Positions 54,501 to 62,869 of a stretch of 64,000 nucleotides of DNA are shown piece by piece. The position numbers were made by a program, and so were the translations under genes. The first letter of the stretch is position 1. The number at the start of each line of letters is the position of its first letter. Under the pieces are notes generated by a model. The model was not told the DNA's origin, did no database searches, and saw only the letters and a list, made by a program, of their open reading frames with translations. Source of the stretch: Hanamia caeni (GTDB taxonomy: Bacteria; Bacteroidota; Bacteroidia; Chitinophagales; Chitinophagaceae). The stretch is from the NCBI RefSeq assembly GCF_003721595.1, contig NZ_RJJR01000004.1:62001-126000 (forward strand). Reading direction: 5' to 3'.

Positions 54501-55080
54501 TTATTTGGTGGCCCATGCTAAAGATCTGATTATTGTAAATGGTAATCATTTTCCGAGGGTGGGATGGCCCACGCCTGAACACAGAAGTTTCCCATTTGAA
54601 TTTAGCGGTATTAAATTGCCTTATGGCGGATTAATTATTCCGGGCGTATACGCCTCAGGGTTTGATGCGAATGGAAATCCCACCGGGTATATTGAAAACC
54701 TGGGAGAAAATGTTCTGGGTGTTGATCCTTCCAATCCTAATGTGACTTTGCCGGTGCCTTACGCGGCTTCCAATCCATGGGACTTTACCGAGCCGGAATT
54801 ATTTTCTGCATCTTATCTGAAGCTTCGTGAAATCTCGTTTTCTTATGGCATTCCTGCCGGGTTAGCCAATTCATTGAGAATTCAAAATGCTACGCTTTCT
54901 GTGTATAGTCGCAATATTATTTTATGGACGGCGGCTGGCATAGGCGTGGATCCTGAAAACGCCTACCAGCCCAGTGCCGATTTTCAGGGAGGCGGAATCC
55001 AGTTTAAACAGGGAATAGAAAGATACAATGTAATGCCCTGGGTAATTCCCATCGGTGTCAGGTTAAATGTCACTTTTTAA
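51562..55080 (+). CDS. SusC/RagA-family TonB-dependent outer-membrane transporter 2
   Basis: About 1172 residues with the same domain order as SusC 1: signal segment, regulatory-like beta domain (INGMVSDENGPLSGATIREKG), junction ALGISREKKSLGYSIGEVDGKDI, plug with DNQPLFVVDGVPI and LKGPSAAALYGSRAGNGVVLITTKN, then a barrel ending LPWVIPIGV-like as PWVIPIGVRLNVTF. Long stretches match SusC 1 nearly word for word (for example PSAAALYGSRAGNGVVLITTK), so the two pairs probably arose by duplication. A segment around GKELRDYLVAHAKDLIIVNG is longer than in copy 1 and could alter ligand choice. ATGs at 51562 and 51571 are both possible. Confidence 0.93.
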   Translation: MKFMKSNYKIAKLLPLAVFCLVFSVAVGGKNTSGSHKNAAPVFNDSDIKPGNQPADVIINGMVSDENGPLSGATIREKGTNNATTSKEDGSFSIRVSKPNAILTVSYIGYEATEVALEGRTAVNVILKTSSQELSNVVVTALGISREKKSLGYSIGEVDGKDINRVAQENVLNSLAGKVSGVTINQTGGPGSSVSMIIRGANSLSSDNQPLFVVDGVPIANTLNNVSAVGSDNRVDFGNAISSINPDDVASVTVLKGPSAAALYGSRAGNGVVLITTKNGRGVNKLTVSVTSSTVFDKPYKFLEWQTKYGSGQFSAIPSDLTGNILTDPFGGLIQEDVGGTYGGELDKGYMAVQWNSPLDENGKRVPLPLVSHPDNVKDFVQTGITTNNSVSVANSSDAVNYRISYSNMTNKGVIPNSDLFRNSLDLSTSVKVYQKLRISTNINLSRNNSNSRPAGERGTNPLQWAYSVSPHIDINDLKDYWMPGQVGLQQRTQYNGEYNNPYFLAHEVKNSFVRDRLYGNVKADWQITPQFSMMFRYGLDTYTEQREFKIPTSYTEDPRGAYGLINLKSFESNADFLATYKKDLNKFNLSVSAGGNIRYQKNSSIRNATKSGTGLIVPNVYTIQNILPASLDFSNFSFQKGTNSVYGTASLGFLDEIYLDVTGRNDWSSTLPNVEPYFYPSASLSLLMNKIAGLTSPNINLIKLRGGIAQVGNDASPYQLLSVLSNAGTWGNIPRLSTSGTLLNPDLKPEIATSYEGGLDITLFKNRFNLSATYYILENKNQIFTTQLPPSSGYTSKNINAGLVRSRGFEFTVGGTPVQTSNFRWDINANLTRNRTRIIKLANEMPYFTFWEDAKGGAWTYVGEDVGDIYGPKLRTVTDKSSPYYGYPLLEFADGGAKWSAIDAHNTKNKIGNFNPKFIMGLQTSISWKNWSLNMSFDWRNGGQFVSQTYRYGMEDGRASLQLKQFFDAGSMTGKELRDYLVAHAKDLIIVNGNHFPRVGWPTPEHRSFPFEFSGIKLPYGGLIIPGVYASGFDANGNPTGYIENLGENVLGVDPSNPNVTLPVPYAASNPWDFTEPELFSASYLKLREISFSYGIPAGLANSLRIQNATLSVYSRNIILWTAAGIGVDPENAYQPSADFQGGGIQFKQGIERYNVMPWVIPIGVRLNVTF

Positions 55081-55093
55081 AAAATTAAAATCA

Positions 55094-56797
55094 ATGGTTA
55101 TGAAGTCAATTAATAAGTTTCATATCGTATTATATATTTTTCTTTGCGCCTTCGCTTTTTCCTGCGTCAAGCATTTGGAGACATTAAATGAAAACCCAAA
55201 TGGCGCTGATCCGAAAACAACCAATCCGAATCTTGTACTATCTACTGTACTGTCGGAAGCGGGGAAAACTTTTGTGGGCCTTGGCTATGGAGATATTGCG
55301 GGCGTGATGCAATATACCCAAAAAGATGGCTGGGGCTCAGCGCATAATAATTACGATTGGGGAGGAGACAATCCATGGGATCAGTATTACAGTATTTTAC
55401 GGAATAATCAATTTGTATATGATAAAGCGGTGGAATCAAAAGATGACTTGTTGCAGGGCATTACGCTTGTTATGAAATCAATGATGTTTGGCCTTCTCAC
55501 AGATTTGTATGGGGATGTGCCCTACAGTGCTGCCTTACAGGGGGATGAAGGTGGCCAGGACAAAACTTTTCCGAAATACGATGATCAAAAATCAATTTAT
55601 GAAGGTATTTTGAATGATTTGAAGACCGCAAACCAACTGCTTTCAAAACCTGCGAATGAATATTCAGTCAATCCGGGAGGTGCAGATTTGTATTACAATG
55701 GCAACGCGGCTAAATGGCGCAAATTGGCTAATTCTCTTGCATTGCGATATTACATGAGAATTTCCGGAAAATTACCTGATGAGGCCAAAGCAGGTATTGA
55801 AATGATTGTAAATAATCCAACGGACTATCCGATCATTACCTCTGCCGCTGATGATGCTGCAATGTCTTTTGCAGGAGACAGCAATGATGATTCCTGGCCA
55901 AATAATACCACTTTCAACGGCGACAGCAGTGAGTATCGAAGAATCAAAATGTGTAACACTTTTGTGACGGCTCTTGAGAGTCTGAATGACCCGCGTATCG
56001 GAATTTTTGCCAATAAAGTCCAGGTATTTTTAAAGGTTATTGACGATCTTCCTCCCGGCTCTGATTATACCACCGATACCGTAGTAAACGGAGAAAGCAG
56101 GAAAGTCCGGTACATTTCTCCTGATATACTTTCCAGTCGTAACCTTACAGTAAATGACATTAACCAGGATCCTGAATATGTGGGGCTTCCCATAGCCCTT
56201 ACCGGTCCGCAGGCTTATAACCTAAGTCCCGACCTCAACCAGGCCTCGCACAATCCACACGTTTCGTGGGTTAATAGCATATATTCCAATTCCAAAGGGC
56301 CACTGTTGAAAGCCCGCCTTATGTCTGCTGCTGAAGTGCATTTTATTATTGCAGAAGCCAGGGCCGTTAAAGGATGGACCTCAGCGGACGCAGAAAATGA
56401 ATATTATGCAGGTATCAGGTCCTCTTTGGAAAACTGGGGATTAAGCAGCGCATATTCTGATTATATACAGCAGCCGGGCGTAGTTTTTAATAATACCCAA
56501 CAACAAATTATAGAGCAAAAATGGATCGCAAACTGGACCAGCGCAACGGAATCATGGTTTGATTTCAGAAGAACCGGTTATCCTGCCTTGCATGGTGTTC
56601 AAGGTCGTACGATTGCACCCGAATTGCCGCTAAGGTTCTATTATCCCAAATCTGAGCAAAATCTCAATAGTGCAAACGAACAGGCCGCAGCTGATAAGCT
56701 GGAGGTAACCAATTACTCAGGATTTGGAGCCGATGGAAATAAAAACAGCCCCTGGACAAAGATGTGGGTTTTGCAGGGCACAGGGAAACCATGGTAA
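55094..56797 (+). CDS. SusD-like outer-membrane lipoprotein 2
   Basis: About 567 residues. The lipobox FAFSCVKH is near residue 24, followed by LETLNENPNGADPKTTNPNLVLSTVL, typical of the second SusD/RagB family and close to SusD 1. Conserved later segments are DLYYNGNAAKWRKLANSLALRYYMRISGKLPDEAKAG and SATESWFDFRRTGYPAL. It pairs with SusC 2, 13 nt upstream. Starts at 55094 or 55100 are equally possible; a longer one at 55067 overlaps susC and lacks a good signal. Confidence 0.91.
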   Translation: MVMKSINKFHIVLYIFLCAFAFSCVKHLETLNENPNGADPKTTNPNLVLSTVLSEAGKTFVGLGYGDIAGVMQYTQKDGWGSAHNNYDWGGDNPWDQYYSILRNNQFVYDKAVESKDDLLQGITLVMKSMMFGLLTDLYGDVPYSAALQGDEGGQDKTFPKYDDQKSIYEGILNDLKTANQLLSKPANEYSVNPGGADLYYNGNAAKWRKLANSLALRYYMRISGKLPDEAKAGIEMIVNNPTDYPIITSAADDAAMSFAGDSNDDSWPNNTTFNGDSSEYRRIKMCNTFVTALESLNDPRIGIFANKVQVFLKVIDDLPPGSDYTTDTVVNGESRKVRYISPDILSSRNLTVNDINQDPEYVGLPIALTGPQAYNLSPDLNQASHNPHVSWVNSIYSNSKGPLLKARLMSAAEVHFIIAEARAVKGWTSADAENEYYAGIRSSLENWGLSSAYSDYIQQPGVVFNNTQQQIIEQKWIANWTSATESWFDFRRTGYPALHGVQGRTIAPELPLRFYYPKSEQNLNSANEQAAADKLEVTNYSGFGADGNKNSPWTKMWVLQGTGKPW

Positions 56798-56840
56798 TTC
56801 CTGGCTGAATTTATAAACCAACAATCACAAACTGAAAATC

Positions 56841-58190
56841 GTGGGCCATAAAACAAAAAGTAATCGTAAAACATCTTATTTTAAAACGTCGTTATTCCCA
56901 ACTGGTTTGACAGTGAACCTACAAAGAGTTTGCATTTGTTTTGTGTTGTTTTTTTTGTTGCTGCCTGACACATCCCCGGCCCAGGTTTTTAAGGCTGGGG
57001 TGGCTGTCCGCGTTATAACACCCCATCCTTTATTGCCCGTATCGGGAGGAGTTGGCACGCCCAATCCGGCGCATATTCAAAAAGGAAATCTGTATGTACG
57101 GGCGCTTGTTTTGCAAAAAGGCACAACTGCAATTGCAATTGTAAGCGTAGATAATTTAGGTTGGCCTTCCGCTTTGGGAGATAAATCGAGGAAATTAATA
57201 AAAGGGATACCGCCGGAGAATATTCTTATTGGCGCAACCCACACGCACAGCGCTCCGGATGCTTATGGATTTCCTGACAGAAACGGTAAATCTTCTGTAG
57301 ATTTAAAATACCTCGACTGGTGTGTACATCAAATAGCCGATGCGGTCAATGAAGCTGCTACCAATCTGCAGGCTGCCTATTTGAAAACCGCGATAGGAGA
57401 AGCCAAAGGAAAAATTGCTTATAATTATTATGCTCCCGAACTTTATGATCCACGCTGCAGTGTGTTGCAGGTAATCTCAAGTTCAGGTAGTAATAAGGGT
57501 AAACCCATCTCCACTTTGATTAATTATGCAATCCATCCTGAAATCATAGGCTCATCGCGCGATATTTTGAGCCCTGATCTATGTGGGCCGTTATACGATA
57601 GAATTGCAGAAAAAGGTGGCGGAGTGGCTATTTTTATGAACAGCGCTCAGGGAGGAATGGTTACAGCAGACAATCGATTGCCTGGCGGAAAGGAAGCCAA
57701 TGACTGGAATGAATGTGTCCGTATTGGGTATTTGTTAGCAGATGAAGCTTTAAGGATTATTTCCGATGCTCCTGTACAAAACGACCCCGACCTTTATTGC
57801 GCAAGCCGGACAATTACATTTCCTGTAGAAAATGAAGAAATGAAATTTATTTTAGAACATTCTCCTCTTGCCTATAAATCGGTGGGGTCAGATTCTGTAG
57901 TTACGAGGCTCAATCTTTTAAATATAGGGACAGCGCAGGTTCTTACTGTTCCCGGAGAGGCTTTACCGAATATCGGATATTACGTAAAACGCCACATGCA
58001 CACCAAGCAGCCATTCCTGTTCGGGCTTACAAATGATGCTTTTGGCTACATTCTTGACAAGGTAGATTTTAACAGCTTTAAAAGATACGATTACATTTGC
58101 CGGACCAGCTTAGGCCCGCTCACAGGCGATATCTACCTCAACGAAGTTTTACATTGGTTACAAACTTCCCCTTCACCCCAAAAAGAATGA
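56841..58190 (+). CDS. exported neutral/alkaline ceramidase-like protein
   Basis: A 449-residue protein with a hydrophobic N-terminal segment (VCICFVLFFLLLPDTSPAQ) and a domain related to neutral ceramidase N-terminal regions. FKAGVAVRVITPHPLLPVSGG opens it, NILIGATHTHSAPDA carries the metal-binding-type histidines, and INYAIHPEIIG follows. The FMNSAQGGM segment sits where the catalytic serine loop is expected. Ceramidases cleave the amide bond of ceramides, but many bacterial relatives are uncharacterised, so the substrate is uncertain. The start is a GTG at 56841; a later GTG beginning NLQRVCIC would give a tighter signal peptide. Confidence 0.78.
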   Translation: MGHKTKSNRKTSYFKTSLFPTGLTVNLQRVCICFVLFFLLLPDTSPAQVFKAGVAVRVITPHPLLPVSGGVGTPNPAHIQKGNLYVRALVLQKGTTAIAIVSVDNLGWPSALGDKSRKLIKGIPPENILIGATHTHSAPDAYGFPDRNGKSSVDLKYLDWCVHQIADAVNEAATNLQAAYLKTAIGEAKGKIAYNYYAPELYDPRCSVLQVISSSGSNKGKPISTLINYAIHPEIIGSSRDILSPDLCGPLYDRIAEKGGGVAIFMNSAQGGMVTADNRLPGGKEANDWNECVRIGYLLADEALRIISDAPVQNDPDLYCASRTITFPVENEEMKFILEHSPLAYKSVGSDSVVTRLNLLNIGTAQVLTVPGEALPNIGYYVKRHMHTKQPFLFGLTNDAFGYILDKVDFNSFKRYDYICRTSLGPLTGDIYLNEVLHWLQTSPSPQKE

Positions 58191-58299
58191 ACGTACTATC
58201 AGCATAATAGAGTGCACCACCATCGGAATTATAAAACCATTTTTCCTTCACAAATTGGACATGATAAAAGAATACATTTAATACTAAAATCAAATTCAA

Positions 58300-59655
58300 A
58301 TGAAAAAATTATTTACGTCATTCGCACTCGTTTTATGTTTTCCTGTTTTTTTCGTTTATACGGCGGTTGCGCAGGATTCAATCACGCCAGCTACAGCCCT
58401 GCAGCATTACCTGCAAAGACCCGAACCCATGTATCATTGGGAAGTAAAAGATTCATTTGAATTCAATGGAGTAAAAGGGTACGACCTGCTTTTAACTTCC
58501 CAAAAATGGAGAAAATATACCTGGCGTCACCAGCTAACCATTCTTTCCCCAAAAGAAAATAAATACGATGGGGCCTTATTGTTTATCACCGGTGGTTCAA
58601 ATAAAGATGAGCAACCCAACTGGAAAAAAAGTGATGATAAACTAGCGCAGATGTTTGCCTCGGTATCTGCAAAAAATAAAGCAATCGTGGCCATCATCCG
58701 ACAGGTACCTAACCAGCCGTTGTATGGCGATTTAACGGAAGATGCACTTATCTCATATACGCTTCACCAGTTTAAAGAAGATCATGATTATACATGGCCA
58801 CTGCTTTTTCCGATGGTAAAAAGTGCGGTAAAAGCAATGGATGCGGTGCAGGAATTTTCAAAAACAAATCTGAATCATCCCTTGAAAAGATTTGTCATCT
58901 CCGGCGCTTCCAAGCGGGGATGGACTACCTGGCTTACGGGCGCCAGCGATCCACGGGTACAGGCTATCGGGCCTATGGTTATTGATATTTTAAATATGCC
59001 TGTAAACCTGAAGCACCAGTTAGATGCCTATGGAGAATACAGTATTGAGATTGAAGATTATGTAAAGCTCGGTATAGTGCAAGGCATGGGTACCGAAGAT
59101 GGACAGGATTTGATAGCAATGATAGACCCCTATTCCTATAGGCAAAAACTTAGCATGCCGAAAATGTTATTTATGGGAACAAACGACCCGTATTGGGTGA
59201 TAGACAATGTAAAAAATTATTTAAAAAACATCCCCGGTTACAACATGATACATTATGTGCCCAATGCAGGCCATGATTTGGGGGATGGCGAATCCGCCTT
59301 TGAAGCACTGAGCGCATTTTTTGGCATTACGATGCGAAAGGCTGAATACCCACTTTGCAAATGGCAAACTTCCCAAAGTAAAAACGGGGTACAAATTACA
59401 GTAGAGGCTTCAAAAAATATTTTATCAGATGTTAAGATTTGGTACGCTGATTCTGATGATAAGGATTTCCGCAACGAAATATGGCTGAGTAAAGATCTTC
59501 ATATCAGCCATCAGCCCAAAATACAGGTAACCGAGAAGTTTCCGGCGAAAGGTTTTCGTGCTTTTTATGTAGATCTTACCTACAAAGATGCCAATGGCGG
59601 AACCTATACCATCAGCACGAGGGCATTTATGGTGGATAAAAGCAAAATTTTATAA
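58300..59655 (+). CDS. PhoPQ-activated pathogenicity-related (PF10142-type) hydrolase
   Basis: A 451-residue exported protein (MKKLFTSFALVLCFPVFFVYTAVAQ) of the PhoPQ-activated pathogenicity-related family, an alpha/beta-hydrolase relative. The probable nucleophile is Ser204 in VISGASKRGWTTWL. The acid and histidine may be in FMGTNDPYW and PNAGHDLGDGESAFEAL. The enzyme's substrate is not known in any species to my knowledge. It lies between the ceramidase-like gene and a strong bidirectional terminator and is probably the last gene of the susCD 2 operon. Confidence 0.86.
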   Translation: MKKLFTSFALVLCFPVFFVYTAVAQDSITPATALQHYLQRPEPMYHWEVKDSFEFNGVKGYDLLLTSQKWRKYTWRHQLTILSPKENKYDGALLFITGGSNKDEQPNWKKSDDKLAQMFASVSAKNKAIVAIIRQVPNQPLYGDLTEDALISYTLHQFKEDHDYTWPLLFPMVKSAVKAMDAVQEFSKTNLNHPLKRFVISGASKRGWTTWLTGASDPRVQAIGPMVIDILNMPVNLKHQLDAYGEYSIEIEDYVKLGIVQGMGTEDGQDLIAMIDPYSYRQKLSMPKMLFMGTNDPYWVIDNVKNYLKNIPGYNMIHYVPNAGHDLGDGESAFEALSAFFGITMRKAEYPLCKWQTSQSKNGVQITVEASKNILSDVKIWYADSDDKDFRNEIWLSKDLHISHQPKIQVTEKFPAKGFRAFYVDLTYKDANGGTYTISTRAFMVDKSKIL

Positions 59656-59690
59656 TAATTTCCTACAGGACTTCTGTATTCTTTATCGGA

Positions 59691-59749
59691 AAAAAAGTGG
59701 GATTATCTATTGGTTTACTGTCAAGTCCGATAAATAATCCCACTTTTTT
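59691..59749. terminator. bidirectional terminator between convergent operons
   Basis: A perfect 16-bp stem, AAAAAAGTGGGATTAT at 59691-59706 and its complement at 59734-59749, with a 27-nt loop containing GTTTACTG. A- and T-tracts serve both the rightward gene at 58300 and the leftward symporter gene. Confidence 0.85.
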
Positions 59750-59880
59750 GAATCCTTATTTGATGGTATTTTGCGTTGCTAGTCCAAAACAAAATTCCAA
59801 AATATAAAATGGCAATATTTATTGCTTTACTGCATTTTTAAAACAGAAATTTAGAGACAGCGAGTTCAGAGTTAATAGTT

Positions 59881-61371
59881 TCAGACTTTCGTTAATCTTA
59901 TTTTGCTCTTATTTTTTTGAAAAAGAACAGCGCTGAAAAATCCTATAAAGAATATAGTGGCTGTGGCAAATACGATCGTTAAAAAACTGTGGAAACGGGT
60001 AGCCAGCGTGTCGTCGCCCCATATCAGCGGCGAAAGGCTCATCCAAAGGATGACGAGTATGCCTGCTATGGTTCCTGCCAGTGCATGAGCTGATTTAGTA
60101 ACCCTGGAAAAAGCTGCAAGGAGAAAAATGCCTAACATTCCGCCACTAAAAATTGAAGCTAATTGCCACCAGGCATCGAGGGCACTTTTAACATTAATCA
60201 TCGCCACTGCTACGCCCATCCCGAGGATGCTTATAATGAGTGAAGAAAGATATAAAATACGCAATGCCTTCTTCTCAGAAACCGGCTTCGTGCTAAACCG
60301 CCTATAATAATCCGTAAGAAAAACAGTGGCCGAACTGTTAAATCCCGTTGATATGGTGCTCATACCGGCCGCAAATACGGAAGCAATCAATAATCCGGTT
60401 AATCCCGCCGGCAATTGATTTACAATAAAATAAGGGAAAATTCTATCAGATTTTCCTAACAAATCTTCCGGTAAAGTTGCTGCCCCGGAATGATAAAATG
60501 AATACAATGCCGTGCCGATAAAAATGAAGACTAAAGATACCGGAACATATATCATGCCGCCCCAGAATGCCGATTTTTTGGCTTCCTTCTCCGTTTTGGA
60601 AGCCATGTATCGTTGTACGTAGTTTTGGTCGATTCCATAGTTTTGAAGATTGATGAAGATGCCATAAACCAGCACCACCCAAAAAGTAGGCTCCGAAAGG
60701 CTTACCCCAAAACTACCGAGATCAAACTTATTATTTTTTGCCGCAATTGAAAACACCTGGCCAGGGCCTTCAGGCATCGCAAAAAAGATATAAACGAGGG
60801 TGGCCAGCGCACCGCCAATCAGAATAATTCCCTGGATAGCATCTGTCCAAACTACAGCTTCAAAACCACCCAACAAAGAATAGAGGGTTACAGTGAGTCC
60901 GGTAACCACAATGATAGTTACAATATCCCAGCCGACTACAGCATTTAGCGTAAGAGCCAATAGGTATAGAATAGTGCCTACTCTCATTATCTGGGTTAGC
61001 AGATAGCAGGATGAAACATAGATGCGCGCCCAGGGGCCGAACCGGGTTTCTAAAAAAGTATAGGCTGAAGGACTGTTTATTTTTCTATATAAAGGAACAA
61101 AATATTTTACCGCAATTGTAAGCGAAACAGGAATGGACAGGCTGAATACAAATGCATTCCAATTGGAGAGATACGCATTTCCGGGCAACGCAAGAAAACT
61201 GATGCTGCTTACAAAAGTGGCAAAAATAGACATTGAAATCACCCATGCTGGAATGTTGCTGCTTCCTAATGAATAGGAATCTGAAGTCCTGTTTTTTTTG
61301 AAAAAAGAACTTCCGTAAATAGTGATTCCAACCAGATAAACAATAAAAACAATGATGTCAATAAGTCTCAT
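59881..61371 (-). CDS. sodium:solute symporter (SSS family)
   Basis: A 496-residue protein with about thirteen hydrophobic helices and the SSS layout: IDIIVFIVYLVGITIYGSSFF at the start, the substrate-path stretch GNAYLSNWNAFVFSLSIP, GGFEAVVWTDAIQGIILIGGAL (the conserved SSS signature), and QNYVQRYMASKTEKEA. Family members import sugars, sialic acids or amino acids with sodium. With a sialidase-like gene 56 nt upstream on the same strand and a NanA/DapA-like lyase divergent from it, uptake of a sialic-acid-like or sugar-acid product is likely, but the exact substrate cannot be fixed. Confidence 0.9.
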   Translation of the reverse strand: MRLIDIIVFIVYLVGITIYGSSFFKKNRTSDSYSLGSSNIPAWVISMSIFATFVSSISFLALPGNAYLSNWNAFVFSLSIPVSLTIAVKYFVPLYRKINSPSAYTFLETRFGPWARIYVSSCYLLTQIMRVGTILYLLALTLNAVVGWDIVTIIVVTGLTVTLYSLLGGFEAVVWTDAIQGIILIGGALATLVYIFFAMPEGPGQVFSIAAKNNKFDLGSFGVSLSEPTFWVVLVYGIFINLQNYGIDQNYVQRYMASKTEKEAKKSAFWGGMIYVPVSLVFIFIGTALYSFYHSGAATLPEDLLGKSDRIFPYFIVNQLPAGLTGLLIASVFAAGMSTISTGFNSSATVFLTDYYRRFSTKPVSEKKALRILYLSSLIISILGMGVAVAMINVKSALDAWWQLASIFSGGMLGIFLLAAFSRVTKSAHALAGTIAGILVILWMSLSPLIWGDDTLATRFHSFLTIVFATATIFFIGFFSAVLFQKNKSKIRLTKV

Positions 61372-61427
61372 AAGAAGTTAAGATAAAGTTTAAAGCTTGA
61401 ACTTAATTTTGGGTTTTCAATCTTGCG

Positions 61428-62558
61428 TTATGGCTCTGCTGGCTGATTCTCCATCGGAACTGCATTGTGCATTATCCAATCTTTGGTGGCCATCCAGTAA
61501 GCAATCTTTCTCCGGTTATAAGTATAAGTGACAGCAACAGAATCATTAAAGCTTATGATTGCCGGATAGGAATATTCATCGTCTTTTTTGCCATTTTCCA
61601 AATCAATTTTTTTAGGCCAGCTTTTACCATTATCAAAAGAAACAGCAAGTGAGAGTCTGCCCCTTGAGCCCCAGTCGTGCGTAGTAGGATTATAAGCCAA
61701 TACCAGCGTTCCATCGCTTAATTTAGCCACATCAATTCCGCTATTGGGATTGGGTAAAGAAGTTTTGTAAACGGGAGACCAGGTTTTGCCATAATCTTTA
61801 GAATCACTGCGGCAGATGATTCCTGAGCTGCTTCTTAACAATGCATGAACGTGCCCGGGAGAAGATTCCCAAAGGGTGGGCTGTATAATTCCTTTGCCTT
61901 TTATTTTATTTCGGTCAATGCTGAGATATGGCGTGGCAGTCCAGGTTTTTCCCTGGTCATTACTGCGGTCAAAAAAAGCATTCCACATTCCTTGTTCGTT
62001 TGACGCGCCGGCAAGCCAGGTTCCGTCAGAAAGTACTAAAATCTTATTTCTTACCGGTCCACGCCCACCATGGTCGCCCTTAACCAGTTCTTTAGCATCT
62101 GACCAGGTTTCGCCCTCATCATCTGAAGTTTTTACCCAGGTTTCCCATTGAGGAATTTCTTTGCCTACTTTGAAGAATAAATAAATTTTTCCGCCGGGCG
62201 CCTGGAACAATACCGGGTTCCAATGTGGCGTATTATTAATTTTAGCTACCTCAAATGTTTTTGACCAGTTGCCAGGTTTTCCTTTTGTCATCCAGATGCC
62301 AACATCATCATCCTTTTCTTTTGTTCCCCCAAACCAGGCCGCAATAAATTCTCCGTTTTTTAAATGAATTATAGTGGATGCGTGACATTCAGGATAGGGC
62401 TCATCGTCTCCAAAAAGAAATCCTTTCAGTGGAAGCGTATCCGACAGGTGAATACCATTCATGAAAAATGGAATTGACGGTTTTGAAAAAGAGTTGAATT
62501 GAACAAACAAAATAATAAGAATAAAAATTACTCCCTTATGCACAAATGACTTTCTCAT
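61428..62558 (-). CDS. exported sialidase-like (Asp-box) glycoside hydrolase
   Basis: A 376-residue protein with an N-terminal signal or anchor (MRKSFVHKGVIFILIILFVQFNSFSKP). Four Asp boxes of the SxDxGxTW type mark a six-bladed sialidase propeller: TSDDEGETW, SNDQGKTW, SKDYGKTW and SFDNGKSW. The start ECHASTIIHLKNGEFIAAWFGGTKE is typical of bacterial BNR-repeat sialidase-family proteins. Sialidase activity (removal of terminal sialic acid) is not proved, because relatives with other specificities keep the fold. It is the first gene of the leftward transporter operon. Confidence 0.82.
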   Translation of the reverse strand: MRKSFVHKGVIFILIILFVQFNSFSKPSIPFFMNGIHLSDTLPLKGFLFGDDEPYPECHASTIIHLKNGEFIAAWFGGTKEKDDDVGIWMTKGKPGNWSKTFEVAKINNTPHWNPVLFQAPGGKIYLFFKVGKEIPQWETWVKTSDDEGETWSDAKELVKGDHGGRGPVRNKILVLSDGTWLAGASNEQGMWNAFFDRSNDQGKTWTATPYLSIDRNKIKGKGIIQPTLWESSPGHVHALLRSSSGIICRSDSKDYGKTWSPVYKTSLPNPNSGIDVAKLSDGTLVLAYNPTTHDWGSRGRLSLAVSFDNGKSWPKKIDLENGKKDDEYSYPAIISFNDSVAVTYTYNRRKIAYWMATKDWIMHNAVPMENQPAEP

Positions 62559-62869
62559 ATAAAAAATGGATAAAATTTAAACGAATTATTTAAAAAACAA
62601 TGAAATTCATATAACGTCTATCGCCATACAGCCCACTATAAACTTCTGAAAAATACTGCATTTTTTTAGCTCCATGAATTTTTACCACACTTATGACAAG
62701 ATGATACAATTGATGGATAATATACGTTAAAGAGCGCTCTGCATAGTGCTTTACTTTTGTAGCAATAGCGTAAATCGCGGCCTTAAGGAAAGGCAAAAAG
62801 AGCTTATGAACTGTAACATATTTCTTCCAAATTGATTAGAATAACTTAAAACCACAAAAATTTTTCCTC
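62559..62869. other. 311-nt divergent intergenic region
   Basis: This separates the leftward sialidase-symporter operon from the rightward lyase operon. It contains the element at 62687-62759. On the side facing the sialidase gene I found no exact TAnnTTTG box. No gene is seen. Confidence 0.6.
62687..62759 (+). promoter_or_regulatory. putative activator site and promoter of the lyase operon
   Basis: CTTATGACAAG at 62690-62700 is a near-palindrome (one mismatch) in the 24-nt block shared with 34686-34709. The -7 element TACTTTTG is at 62752-62759, starting exactly 62 nt after the palindrome start, as at susC 1. No -33 TTTG is present at the usual spacing. The lyase ATG is about 110 nt further on. 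Confidence 0.6.

Noticed and set aside
58212..58460. An 82-codon frame overlapping the start of the PhoPQ-activated-type gene
   Set aside because: It overlaps the signal-peptide-coding region of a well supported gene and has low-complexity composition.
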